Source: Diadema setosum
Lineage: Eukaryota; Echinodermata; Echinoidea; Diadematoida; Diadematidae
Assembly (NCBI GenBank): GCA_033980235.1
Contig: CM067059.1
Span: forward strand, 13,833,600-13,897,599
Reading direction: 5' to 3'
DNA: 64,000 nt
Shown here: one piece after another, positions 1-13,900 of the stretch
Layout of the letters: each line of letters begins with the position of its first letter
Numbering within the stretch: the first letter of the stretch is position 1
The notes under the pieces: generated by a model
What the model saw: the letters and a program-made list of their open reading frames with translations, nothing else
The model's database searches: none
Told to the model about the DNA's origin: nothing
Program-made: the position numbers and the translations under genes

Positions 1-175
1 AAAATAATCTTTGTCACTTTGGCACATTTTAAGATAACCTTTGTCACCTGTTTTGGGCCATAGTGATATGACATGTCACATTTGAAACTGTCTTCTTGTA
101 TAGTGTTGTTGATGATGTTTCATTCACTATTTTTGCTTTCTCTTCCCCTTGTCTCCCTTGCTTGCCGACATGCAG

Positions 176-267
176 CCAGTGCCCTTCATCAGCTCCATCC
201 ATGGCGGGCCCATGAAGCCAGGCATGATGATCTTCATCAATGGCTTCGTGCCAGCAGGAGCAGACAG
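176..267 (+). CDS. Galectin exon: start of CRD1
   Basis: Encodes PVPFISSIHGGPMKPGMMIF and on to GADR, the first beta strands of a galectin CRD. The acceptor is a pyrimidine-rich tract ending in CAG at 175 and the donor GTCAGT starts at 268. The exon begins at phase 0 and ends two bases into an Arg codon, exactly like its CRD2 counterpart at 14711. An ATG at 170-172 is in frame just inside the intron, so an alternative start there cannot be excluded, but the homologous splice position in CRD2 argues for a spliced exon. Confidence 0.9.
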
Positions 268-3200
268 GTCAGTGAAGTTACCCCTACCCCCCCTTCACCC
301 CCCCCCCCCCCACCTCCACCACCACCACTACCGAAGCCCCTTTCAACCCTGCACTCATCATCAGTCAATCCATAGGCTTTAAGGGTGCATGTACATGTAT
401 GCTCAGTTTTATGAAGGCAGAAACACTGATTCAAAATGCCGTTCTCTGGGATACTGTTTGTGCTCACTTTTTTCGAGCTCTAGAAAGCCTGATTATGGCC
501 CAAGAAAGTTCAGCATAAACACACCCACTGTCTGCTGGATTAGTGCTTGCCACACCCAACATTCTTCAGTAGGCTTGTAGTCTCCTGAAGCATTCCATTA
601 TCCCATCTCACTCCCAGATGCTGTTCATCCATTCATAATTCTACTTTTTTTTTGTTACTTCTTTGTTGTTATTTGCCCAGATTCCATCCTGTCAATGCTC
701 TGTTTTATTGGATTACGATGTGATTTACACCAAAGAATATTCCTTTGATGGATAAGGAAGCTAACAAGTCATAGTAGTACAAATGTAGTTCCAGACAGGC
801 TAAGAGAGCATTTGTGATTCGGACGCCAAGAATCATGTCCCATGATTTATGTTGTTGTGAAGACCTGATGTATATGTTGATATCTTGTGCCAAAGGAAAT
901 ATTGATTGTGATGATAATGATAGTGATAATGGATAAAACTAACTTTTTCATGCAGTGGTTTGTAGCAAGATGTTATGAGGTTTGTGAAGGATTACTCATA
1001 TGATAATAAGCCTACGTGTGATACACTACATTATGCCGCAAAAGTAGCCTACAGTGTATATCTATGGGGTGATGTTCAGTGTTCAAAAGGTTCTTTAATC
1101 CCCCCCCCCCCAAAAAAAAAAAAATAAAATAAAATAAATGAATAAATAAAGTTTGTTATTTCCAAGGTTCATTATCCCACAACACACAAATTCCACATAC
1201 CAAGATGTTCATTAGTCTGAAAATGAAGTGATATGTTCGTATCGTATCACCTCATAAGGTCTGTTATTCCAAAGGTTTGGTAATCAAAAAATAAGATAAG
1301 GTTCGTAGTTCCAAAAATTAAATGTTTGTTATTCCAAATGTTGGTTAATGAATTCTGGAAGAAAAAAAAGGTTTGTTACTCCGAAAATGAAAGGAAGGTG
1401 CATACTAACCAAATGTTCAGAATCACAGACCTCATTTCATTTTCAAATTAACAAACTTTTTGAATAACAGACTTTTTTTCTCTAATTTTTTAGGTAAATG
1501 ACCCTTTGGAACAATGAACATTCAGAATGACAAACATTCTGATTATTTTATAATCTTATGGCATTTACAGCTTAGCGAACTTATGTAATAGCAAATCTTG
1601 GGGATAGCAAACTGTAACCATCTGTACAGGTTTTCCAAAGTCCTAACAAGTGCCAAGAGCAACAGTGCAGTGATAGTGATGTTCTAAATATGGCAACCAA
1701 TTTTGTTCTGTGCTTGAAAATATTTTCCCTTTTCTGCGACTTGTGATGAGGTGAAATACATTGTCTCCATTGGTGGGTCCTTATGCAACAATTTACTCGA
1801 GCAAGCAAATTAACGAGGATATCGAAAGTCTGTCTTGACAAACAAACACATTTCATAGCCTTTGTGACGAGACGATACTTTGAGAGTAAACTAAACTTAG
1901 TTCCTGTTTACTCAAATTTCTGTTTGTACTTCATTCAATGACTTCATTTGGCTGGACACAGCGTTGTAGAGAGTATTGGAACATTTCTGAGGGGAGCTTG
2001 AGGTCAAAGGTTACTAACTGACAAGGACTTCTCTTTTTGCTAGTTGCTGGAAAATCAGAAATTTTTTGGATGCATGAAATTTTTTTGCAAATTTCACAAG
2101 GAGCCAGAGATTTGTTGAATGAAAAAGCTGGCAGAAGTTCTTGCTACACTTTGCATTGAATACCAGTGGCATTGGGGAAAATTTCATGCCACAAAAAAAT
2201 AAGGCCATTGGCTCCAATTCACAGATATTTCATGCCGCAAATATTCCCTGTTTTACAATAACAGGTGCACCATTCGTAAACATAGATCACAAGTATATTA
2301 AAGGGTGTATACAGTTCTGATTGAGGTGAGGATTTAGCTTTTAACGTTTTGCGAGATATTCAGAAACCACTCTATGAGATGTCAAAGAGCATGCAATTCT
2401 AAGGGGTATCAAAAGTTTATTTGATGAAAATTGGTTTTGAAATGGCTGAGATATCCCAAAACAACGTGAAACAAAGAGATCCTAATAAAAGGCGTGGCCT
2501 TTCGCCTTTTATTATTATCACTTTTTTGGATATCTCAGCCATTTGAAAACCAGCTTTCATCAGATAAACGTTGAATCCTTCTTTAAATTACATGCTCTTT
2601 CATATTTCATAAGAAGTTTCTCATTATCTCACTTAGGAAAGTTCAAAACATGAATCTCCACCTCAACCAGTACTGTACAGTCCCTTTAACCTCCAAACTT
2701 CTTGCCAACTTCACTAACAAATATATTTGGGTAATCCTTTTGAATACTGGGTATCACTCGATGCAGTGAAGTAGCCCAAATACATTGATCAATGACCCTT
2801 GCATGCATGTTAGTACCTGTGACCCAATCTTTACTATTAGTGATGCAGTGGACCTGATAATTTAATAATAATAAGCATTAAAAATGCAGAAAAATGAAAG
2901 TTGTTTGTCGAGTCTGTATACTTATTAGATTTTATAAATACCATTAATCATTTCTTGGTTGTTGTTTTTTTGTTCTTCACAGACATAATTGCCAGGCTTA
3001 GATATTTCATGGGCATTTCCATGTTTGTAAAGCAAAAACAGATAAACAAAAGTCTTCCATAGCCCAGAGAGGTTTCCTTTAATGCTACAGGGATGTGATA
3101 ATAGACCAGTTTCCAAATGTATTCAAATTTATGAAGATTTCTCCGATACCAGACAGAAGTCACAACCAATCAGCAAAGCTCTGTTTGAAGAAGTTCTTGC

Positions 3201-4873
3201 AGACATTTTGCACTGATGGCTGGTCAATGAGCAAATGTCACAGTTACACTGGCCAAAGTTATTTGGCAACTGAATGATGCAGTGTTATTGGTGTGCAAGG
3301 TTAAATTATCTCCCAGTCATAGATAATAATAATGACATTTACAGGCTTAAACCATCTACTGTGCAGACATGCTAAGCTTCAGCTCACTTTGCATGAGACT
3401 GTTAAGTGCTAGGGCCTTTGAAAGAGACTAATAAAGGTTGGCATATGCTCAGGTAAAGATTGGCCTGTACCATCCACCCCCTCCCCCTTCTACTAAAAAA
3501 AAAAAATAATTATTAAAGGCCTGTAGTTTTTACCACTTCATGATGATAAGGCTTCATTATGTCTCTTTCAAAATAAAGTAACCTGGCCAGCCTAGTTCTT
3601 TTATACCCCCTTTCAGTAATTCATGCTTTTTTGACCAGCTCCTTGCCAGCCCCAAGCAGAAAAAAATGCATTCAGTATTTATAGCAGTGCTGCACTTCTT
3701 TTACTTTGACCCATTCATAAACTCGGTCACATAAGGAATAACTGCCATGTTACTGTATACGCTATATATTTCGCGTGGGTTTTATTTTCGCGAATTTCAC
3801 GAGTCGGGAGCTATTCGTGAAATTAACAACACGCGAAAATATTACCTTCCAAAATGAATCCCTTGCCTTGACGATACGATCATTTTACGGCTTACCGAAC
3901 AGACCATACTGGCTAAGCTTGTTTACGTACATATAATAGCATGTCCACGTCTAACCCCGTCGCGGGGCGCTGTGCACCTTTACGGTACGTATTTGTCCGT
4001 ATGGGGTCGCTGCTGCGGTTAGTCCACGTCTAACTAATTTACTAGAATCTCTAGTACACACAGCCCAGTCGCTGTGGTAGCATTCGTTGCTAGTAAGGTG
4101 AAAATTCACACTTTCTTTGCCACTTCATATTTTCTCCGGTCCCCCAATCGCGAATTTAACCACTCGCGAAAATGTGTGACATAGGCAATTCGCGAAAATT
4201 TATGCACGCGAAAATTATAGCGTATACAGTAACTGAACACGCCAAGTACAGAGCGAAAGTGCATTAGCTGGAATGATACGGACGATACACGCATACTTTA
4301 CGCATGCAAAATGCTATAGATACGCGACTTGATTGCAAACACACATCAGGCTCGATAGGTTTGATTTTGGTATGAAAACGTATTATGCATTTTTTATTCT
4401 CTAAAATGCAATGAAAAGCAATAGAAATACATTATGAAAATAATTAATTTAAAAAAGAGACAATGATTTCATGTATAAGTCATTGCAAAATGATTTTTTT
4501 TTTTTCTTTCTTTTTTGGACAACACACAGCACAGTTGCTTCCGTGTAGGCCAACAATAGTTCAGTGGTATCGGAATGCACACTCCGGCAGCAGAAGCACA
4601 GCCAGGGAATTTTGGCCCGAGCCTGGCCCGTGCCTGGCCCGTGCCTGGTGCTCCAGAGCTTACAGTAGCACCAAATTAGTCTGAGCCTGGCACAGGCCAC
4701 TTTGTCCCGACGGGCCTGGCCTGAGCCAGAGAGTTACTGAAAGGGGTATAAGATTCCTGACCACACCCCCTCCCCCATCCATTCACCAAATTTTCTCCCC
4801 AACTACTCCTCAAAAGAGGGTATGTGTATTTACATAATGTAGGTGTGTGTACATGGGTGTGTCATTAAAAAAA

Positions 4874-4925
<52 letters not shown>

Positions 4926-7900
4926 ATGCATGCGTGTAGTCCTATGTGTGAACTTTGGGTACCAGGAGAAAAAAATTATAATACATGTGGGCGCAGGAAA
5001 ATCACTTTTAGTTAAGGATAAATCCTGAACTAGTGTTACATGAAAGTGAACTAGATATACACTTCCTCCAAATTTACAAGGTCAAATTTCTTGTAATGTT
5101 AATGTAATGTGATCAAAAGTTATTGCTGGTACTTTAAAAAATGCGTGATAAAGTAATGGTTCCCTTTCATGTGTAATGCATTATTGAAAGGGATTGTACA
5201 GTTTTGGTTGAGACCTAACTTCAGGTTTTCTTCAGGTTTTTTTTTTGTGAGATAATGAGAAACCTCTCATGAAATATGAAGGAGCATGTAATTTTAAGAG
5301 GAATTCAGCATTTATTTGTTGAAAATCCTTTTTTATATGACTGAGATATCCAAAAAAGAGCAATTCTAATAAAAGGTGGGACCCACCTTTTATTATGATA
5401 GCTTTGTTTTACTTTGTTTTTGGGTGTCTCAGCCATTCCAAAGCTGATTTTCATCAAATAAACTTTGAATTCCTCTTAGAATGGTATCCTCTGTACTATT
5501 TCAAAAGTGGTTTCTGGATATCTCGCAGAAAGTTAAAAGCCCAATCCTCATCTCCACCAATACTATACTGTCCCTTTAAGCCTCCAGCCCCACCCCCCCC
5601 CCCCCCCCACACAAACACACAAAACACATTGCTGCATTCGAGAATTTTTGTGAATCTTGGCAAAGTTTTCATTCAGAAACAGCCTTTTTTGTGATGCTCA
5701 ACATTGAAAGAGTGAATCTTGCATGTGCTTACCCCAAAGTCTTTCATCTATTTGTATGAAGCAGACCAACTTGTCTGTACACATCATTGTGACAAGCATG
5801 TGCCGATTCGAAATGTTTTTATAGGCAAAAAGAGAAACTCCCCTAGAAAGCTATGGGTGACTTCAGCAAAACAAAAAAAAAAAAAAAACATTAGTTATAC
5901 AAGGTATGCAAGGCAGCAAACTTTGAAGGAATTCATGCCGCACAGTATAAGAGATATATAGAAATACTCTTGGAACTGTTCTGAAAAATGCAAAGAGAAT
6001 GTATTACAGTAATTTATTTCATGAGCATAAGAATGATACAAACAAAACCTGGAAAACTGTAAATGAATTACTGAATGGAGGGAATAGGAGTAAAAAGAAC
6101 ACGGGAAGTGGATAAATTGGTAACAAATACTGATGGTGTAGAAAGGATTGTCACAACAGAAAAAGATATAGCTGAGACCTTCAATGACTTTTTTGTGAAC
6201 ATTGGCCCAAAATTAGCAGAAGTGATTCCAGCAGGAAGTGGCAATCATATGGAATGTCTCTCATTGAGAAATGAAAAATTATTATTTTGGGCACCAGTTA
6301 CACCTGGGGAAATCTGCAATTACTTCCAGCCATTGGATAAAAGGAAAGCACATGGTTTTGACAATATACCAATATGTTTGTTAAAGGACTCAGCGCATCT
6401 AATTTCTGAACCACTGACTTATATCTTCAATTTGTCACTGGAAAATGGAGTTTTCCCAGATGCTCTGAAAATAGCAAAAGTTACTCCAATTTACAAGAAA
6501 GGTTCTAGGGAAGAACCGGGCAATTACAGACCAATTTCAGTATTGCCAATAATTGCAAAGATTTTTGAAAAAATTGTCAACAAGGGGTTGGTGGATTTTT
6601 TGGACTCATACAGTATTCTGTACAAACATCAGTACAGTTTTCGTAAAAAGTACAGCACTAAGCTCTCTGTATCTGTAATCAACCTTGTGAATTCACTTCT
6701 AAAGTCTATCAATGAAGGTACACACACTATTGGTGTATTCATTGATTTTTAAAAGGCCTTCGACACAATAAACCACAAGATCCTCTTAAACAAATTGAGT
6801 TTTTATGGCATTCGTGGCAAACCTTTACAATGGTTTGAGAGTTATCTTGCGAATCGATCCCAAGTAATATGTTACAAGGAAACAGTCAGTAGTCCGAATA
6901 CCTTACAGTGTGGTGTACCACAAGGATCAGTTCTTGGGCCAACGCTTTTCTTAATATATATAAACGAGCTACCAAATTCAACTTCATTTTTTAATTTTAG
7001 ACTATTTGCTGACGATTCAAATATGTTTCATAGATTCAATGTTGGCCAGAGGGAAGTTGACATGGGGATTATCAATCTGCATTTAGGGAAAATTAAAGAC
7101 TGGTGCAATTCTAATAAAGTTACAATTAATTTGAAAAAGACAAATTATATGATTATAAAAATTAACAAATGAGAAGTTACTGTGAAAGGAATAATGAAAC
7201 TATCAGATAATGTCATTAGTAGAGTGAATGAGGCATCTTTTGTTGGACTATGCATTGATAGTCATTTGACTTGGAAAAGTCACATACAAGCTGTAAATAA
7301 ATGTGTAAGACGGAAGGTTGGTATTCTTTTTAAATTACGACGCTGTGTCCCCCAACGTACACTTATTCTCCTGTACAAATTTTTTATCCAGTCCAACATT
7401 ACATAATGCGATGGAATTGAAGTGTGGGGTAATACATGCAAATCTTATTTAGACTGCCTTCGTCTTAGTCAGAAAATGGCCATGTGAGCTATCACTTTCA
7501 GTCCACTCAGAACACCTTCTGATCCCCTGTTCCAAAAACTGGGAGTAATGGACATATGGGGACATTGTGTACATTATTGCCATATTGTAGTTCTCTTTTT
7601 TTTTTTTTTTGATAAATAGTTTTTGATTACATAATCATTTATCCATTATATATTATAGATTACATTTGATATGTTTTTAGATCATTTAGACAGTTATGTG
7701 TGCTATGTGTCAATGTTGATGTATAATCATGTATTCAAACTTTCTTGTACATAGTTGTTGTTAAATAAACTCAAACTCAAACTCAGTTGTTTGTGTGAAA
7801 GTACTTCTTCATTCTCTGTGTGTTGGAATGCAGTATACATGAGTTTAAAGGCCTGACCTGGAAACAAGGAAGAAATGAATCTGTGACAATACACCAAATG

Positions 7901-10900
7901 CATAATCCAGTCTGAACTGTTTGTATTAGTGTGTATTTTGACTTTAAAAAGCAGGCGGATGTTATGCCAGCACAAAATGATGTGTGTGTACGTTTTGAAG
8001 CTTAGCCTACAATATGATAGTGTGTGTGAATGATACTATACATGTGTGGAAATTATACTATAAGTACAAGACCAGTTTTAAACATCACAGTATTAGATTC
8101 CTCGTTGAAGGATAGGTTTACCTTAATATACATGTACATGTTGATTGAGAGCAGAAATATTTGTAGAATACATCAGTGAAAGTTTGAGGAAATTCAGACA
8201 ATCCATTCAAAAGTTATGAATTTTTAAAGTTTTAGTGCCGCCATCGCTAAACGAGAAAACTTCTACAGCTTTTGATGACTCATGTGTAGAATAATGAACA
8301 AAAAATATGAAAAGATGATTAAACATGTTTTTTTTTTTATTTTTTGACTGCACAGGAACATTAAAAATTCATAAGTTTTGAGCGGATTGTCCGATTTTCC
8401 TCAAACTTTTACTGATGTGTTCTATGGATATTGCTGCATTCACTCAGTGCACATATAAGGTGTGTGACCGTGCATCACAAAACCAACAAAAAGTCACATG
8501 ATTTTGTGGTAGGACTGAAAATAGGTGAAATTGTGGGTTAACCCAGCCAGTCTTGAGTATTTCATATTTTTTGAAAAAGCAAATCTTCTTCTCCATTATT
8601 CTCAAGTTAGGAATCATAAAACGAACAGGATCTTGTGTTTTTAGCAGTTTTTCTCAAATACTTTTTGGTAGGATAGTGTGGTACGGTGTTTCTCTTAGAG
8701 TCCTGTTTTCATTTCTTAAAAAACCCTCTCCATACTCATCACTTTCAACCCTGATAACTTTGAAAAGAATGTTGCTTCTGCTTTGAAAGTTGATGTTAAT
8801 CATTTACAGAATGTGGTGATAAAGCACACTCAATTTCAGCTTAATCTGATAATCCCTTCATTGTTGTTGCTCCGATGATTAACATCCTGTTTTTTGTTCC
8901 ATTCATAAATCTTCGCACAGCTAGCACAAATAGACCTCATACTTCAGAGCCTCTTTACTCAGTTCACACTTTCCAGAATGTGTGATTTCTTTCCAATATC
9001 AGGATAGGTTAGGAGAGTCCATTTGAATCGAGTTATACATCATTTTAAAACTCAAAGTCTGCTCTTTACGAATCTGCTATTAACTAAAAATCCATGTCTG
9101 GCAACTTTCTGTTGGTTTTGTGATGCAGGGTTACATATGAAGGTGAAATTGTCCTACAAGGCAGAAGAGAGGATAATGCTATTGAAGCAGAAAATAATAG
9201 CAATGTAAAAATAATAAAAAAATCCACATTAAAATCATAACTTATGTGAAATGGACTATATATATATAGATAGTTGTGACTTGGTATGTTTGCTTTTGTC
9301 TGTAAATGGCTTCTTGTGTCTGTGTTTGCTGGCATTCTTCATGACATCTTTATGGTAGTAACTCAGAGACTCCAACCCCAAGCACCTTCTGATCTGGAGA
9401 TTCTCCCGCCTGAAACCCCTAGCAAACGAGAGACTCCAACTTGCGCACATCACGAGCGCAAAGTCCCTTGTGGTCTAGGGTTCTAGTTGCTCTCTCGCGC
9501 TATTTAAGGCTTATTTTTCAACATACAATGAAATTAAGTAAGAAATCATTTCAAGCGGGAGAACGGGAGATTCTGCAAGAATGGGCTTTCGGCGGGAGAT
9601 CTCCCGTCAAAAGCGGGAGAGTTGGAGTCTCTGGTAACTTTTCCGTATGACTGTCTAGATTTGGTATTCCAAGTTGATGTGGTATGTGTGTTTGTTTTCA
9701 GTACTTGTATCGACCAAGAAGCTTCAAACACACGCTCCTTGGATTCACATGATGTTTCCACACTTAACTAACATTCCTTCAGACGGCTATATAGTGCTCA
9801 GAAACAAATTTGTGGAACTGCAACTTTTTTCTTTTTTTTTAAGTCAGAAAATATTTTAAATACTCTTGCAATATATATTTTAATGGTGGATAACTTGGAT
9901 CACATGTTTTGTCATGTTTGTGGTGCTCAGGTTCCACGTCAACCTGCAGTGTGGCACCAGCGTCCAGCCGCGGGCCGACATCGCCCTCCACTTCAACCCT
10001 CGCTTCGGCGCCAACACGGTGGTGCGCAACGCCCTGAAGAAGGGGCAGTGGGGAGCGGAGGAGAGGGGTCAGCAGTACTTTCCCTTTGCCTACAACCAGA
10101 ACTTCGAGATCATCATCCTGTGCGAGGCCAAGCAATTCAAGGTAGGCCTACGAACCTGAGCCTGGCCCACAAGCCACTCAAAATAAAATATGTATTTCAA
10201 ACACAACCATCATCATTACCTCCACCAAGGGAGGAGGTTATGTTTTCGTTACTGTTGGTTTGTTTGTTTGTTTGTCCGTGTGCAAAATAACTCAAAAAGT
10301 AGTGAACGGATTTGGATGATACTTACAGGAAAGATTGAGAATGACACAGGTAACAAATGATTAAATTTTGGTAGTGATCTGATAATTTGGGGGGAATTTA
10401 TGAAGGATTTTTGATATTTTGACAGGTAGGGTCAGTGAACTTGGGAGTTCAAGCTGTGCATTTTTGAGGTTTTCAAATACGCACTAAAGTGCGTGCTCTA
10501 GTTTCTGCTAGGGTGAGGTGCACCGTGCAGCTGCGGCTGAGGGTTTATGACGTAACAAAGGCTTCTATATTGGAAAATCGGGCAATTTTTCAGCATGTAT
10601 GACTATGGGTGGAAATCACTGATTTCTATGGAAGAGCCCAAAGGACTTTTCCCCAGTGGTGGAGAGGAGAAAAATCTCTTTGGGAAGAACAAGATCATTG
10701 GTGGAAAGTAGCTGCTTGGCGGAGGTCTGCGCTCTCTCAGAGTGTTTTTTTAGTTATTGAACTGAAATTGGTGTTCAACTTTTGATCTCAATACATGATA
10801 TTTGTCTCCGGAATTTTCAGCTGTTGACGCCGCAGCCTTCATTCCGGATGTAAGTATCATGTATTGAGATCAAAAGTTGAACACCAATTTCAGTTGAATT

Positions 10901-13900
10901 TCCAGTACAGATGAGCTTCTACTCTAATATTGTTGTTATTATTATCGTAACCATCTTAATCGATCAAACAGACCGTGTGACACATTGTAATGGAAATTAA
11001 ATAGCAACGCCAACGTTTGAGTTTTAACAGTTATATGTGATGGGGAGAATTACATGTAAATATATATTTCTTAGTTTGAATGTGATGTATGGAACACTAG
11101 CGGGTGTTATTGATATCACAAAAATTATGTGAAAAATTTGACTTGATTTGTGTCCGATCAGGTGGCAGTGAACGGCCAGCACTTCACCGAGTTCAACCAT
11201 CGCGTGGTTCGGCTCCAGCGCATTGACACCATTGCCATTGATGGAAAGGTCCACCTCTACTCCATCAGGTTCCAAGGCGGCAACGAATCAGCTCCTGCAG
11301 CGGTGAGGATGTTTGTCTGTTTGTCTGTGTGTGTTGTAGTGAATTTGTGACAATTTGTAAGTGATATTTGCATTTAATGATGAAATTATGACATTTAAAT
11401 ATGTGATATGAGCGAGAAAATTTTACTCTAATTTGTCACATACTAATATATTTTACTTCAGTCAAACCTTTCTCAGATAACATCTTCATTACATTTATAT
11501 TCAAACCAGGTTTACTAAGTCATTGAAACAAAATAGGAACTCATACCAGATAACATGTTTTGATACATCAGAACATGAAAATGATTGAAGGTATACCAGG
11601 GTTGCACACTGACCCTTCTTTTCTACTGGTCTGACCTTTCTGTAGGACTGGTAGGTACCCAGTTTTTCCATTTTTTTAACTGGTCAGGAACCATCGGACC
11701 AGTGCCAGTGTGCAGCGTTGGGTACAGAGAAGCTAATTGTGTGCAATACGGAATACTGATGAAGCAGCATAATCATATTGTTAGTATACAGAATTGTTTT
11801 AAGAAGTTTGCAGAATGCTTATTAAAACAACACATAATATTTCATAATGCACAGAAAAAACATAATACCATGCTGAATACAGATTCACTCTTCAATACAG
11901 TTACAAAGGCAATGAAAGGGTATAAATTGTTGCATAAACTCTTAGGCCAAACAGCATGATATGCCTTTTCAGTTGCAGGAAAATTGAGATTATTTATTAC
12001 TTATGATTTGTGTACATACACACAATTTATTATTAAAAAATACATATATTTATGAAAATAAGAATATTGATTCCAAAGCTTGTGTTGCTTAATGATCCCT
12101 GGTAGTATATCCAAATAGAAAACTGATATGAAAGTTGTGCATTAGATTTAATAGTTTAATAAAACATTATGCATTATGGCATGGTTAAATGCTTGAAGTG
12201 GATAGCATTCACCACTCCATTGCAGCTTTGATTCAGCATGCGGTTATAGTAGGTTTTGTTATGTTTGTTTTTTGAGCTGAAGTAAATAGTCTTTAGAAAC
12301 TAACCACTTGTTCTCCACTGTTTTGATTGATAGTTTTCCCCACCACAAATAATAATAGTCCTGTGAATTTTATGCTACAGAAAGCTGTTAAAGAGCCATA
12401 TTCATTGACAAGGGATGTGATGAAACAAGAAGTGTTGGGCAAACTGAATAAACAAAATTTTCTTTAATAGCGGTTAAAGCTAAGGCATAGTTTTCAGAAG
12501 GGCTTAAAGTTCATCTTCCACCATTTGGAATTTGTGTGCAATATATCAAAAGGCTCTACCAAGAAACTTGTTTGGTTGCCTTGATTTGCCAGGATAATGC
12601 ATTGTTTTGGATTATTTTGAGATTAAGAGTGTAAAATAATCCAAGTCGTTGTACCCGACTCTTATTCGTGAAGTGCCCTCCCTGTTCCCCAATGGGTAGG
12701 TAGAACGTTACCAGTACATGGTGATCAAAACTTACCCTAGCAGTAGTATTGAATAGCATGCTATTCACTCTCGTGTGATCGATACTGCTATGGCCCAATA
12801 TTTAATATTTTAATTGATGTTAACGATTGTAAAACATAATGTAACTAGTATGATCGGAATGCTTTGAGATTGTAATACTTCTGGCTTACCTTTTTGTGTA
12901 ATATTTAGAATATCTTAGATAAAAGTCATGTTATCACAGCATTATTTTACCCATTTCTTATTTATATGTCTCCATTATAGAGCAAACAATGGCAATTTCT
13001 GGAGTCATATGGTGACTATGTTTTACCTTTGACATGTGTAGACATTGTACCATCTTGATAGTTGAGCAAATGCCTGTGCTCGTAGTGTCATTAGCAACAC
13101 AACATCTGTTGCTTAATTGGCAAGTCATCTAATTAGGGGGACATGCTGAATCAAAGCCAAGCTATGCTTCTCAAAGACATTAGCAAAATTCAATTCTCTG
13201 CATGCAAGTGCAGTGCACAGTAGACAAGCCGTCCATGCTAGTGGTTTCAGTCCATTTGTGTTGTATATTGATGTTGCTAATAGAGCTTGGTTCTTAAAAG
13301 AGAGACTCTATTTTCTCTCAGAGTGCAACAAAAGATTTTTGGGAGAGACCTGGCATCAGGTAAAAAGGGATTGGCTCCAAGTTCACGCCATGGTAGGAAA
13401 TCACAAATGCGTGCTGAGTTAAAACAGAACGAACAATTTCAACATGGCAACAGATTCTTGTGCTGAACAATGATTCTTCCTCGCTGGAGAGAGAACACAC
13501 ACAAAAAAAAAATGAATAGGGCAGGACCAATATGAACACTGCAAATTCCATGGCCCAGTTTTCCTGTAGTAGCTGTTTCTCCCTTCAAAGGAAACATTCT
13601 GTTCAATGCAGATTCATTATCCTTCTTTTGTCGTTATTTTACATTGAGCTTCTCATTATTTTTTTTTCTTCTCCTGACAGTATGTTGCACCTGGAGGCAG
13701 CATCGTCAACCCAGTAAGTAGTCCTTTTTCCTCAATCCGATTTCAACAAAGTTGAGGGAACATAATAATGGTCACATTTTAATGCTGTCTGTAGTGTGTT
13801 GACAACCCTGTTGAAATTCAGTACTTCACCATAATGTCCATCTTCAAGGAACATGCAGTCCCGTGACCATTTTTTCCACAAAAGGACTTTTTCACCTCCT

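Larger units (their letters stand above)
268..9930 (+). other. Galectin intron 1 in window (9.7 kb), repeat-rich
   Basis: No host exon recognised. It holds a poly-C run near 300, a TTCGTTATTCC-type repeat field at 1080-1500, TTAA foldback elements at 2298 and 5184, a TIR element at 3750, a TG microsatellite at 4877, a LINE pseudogene at about 5960-7786, a decayed foldback at 8104 and a TIR element at 9364. Confidence 0.8.
10142..11161 (+). other. Galectin intron with element and perfect hairpin
   Basis: Contains the 10218-10726 repeat element and the 10761-10894 perfect inverted repeat. Nothing else recognised. Confidence 0.8.

Noticed and set aside
73..382. Proline-rich frames over the first galectin exon
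   Set aside because: The proline run translates the C homopolymer in the intron after the donor at 268; only 176-267 is exon.
4539..4740. CCTGGCCCGTGCCTGG repeats preceded by a tRNA-like AGTTCAGTGGT
   Set aside because: No matching B box; probably a short local repeat, not a tRNA gene or clear SINE.
11585..11959. 124-codon + strand frame in a galectin intron
   Set aside because: AT-rich, no domain, no donor or acceptor that would join it to the neighbouring galectin exons in phase.
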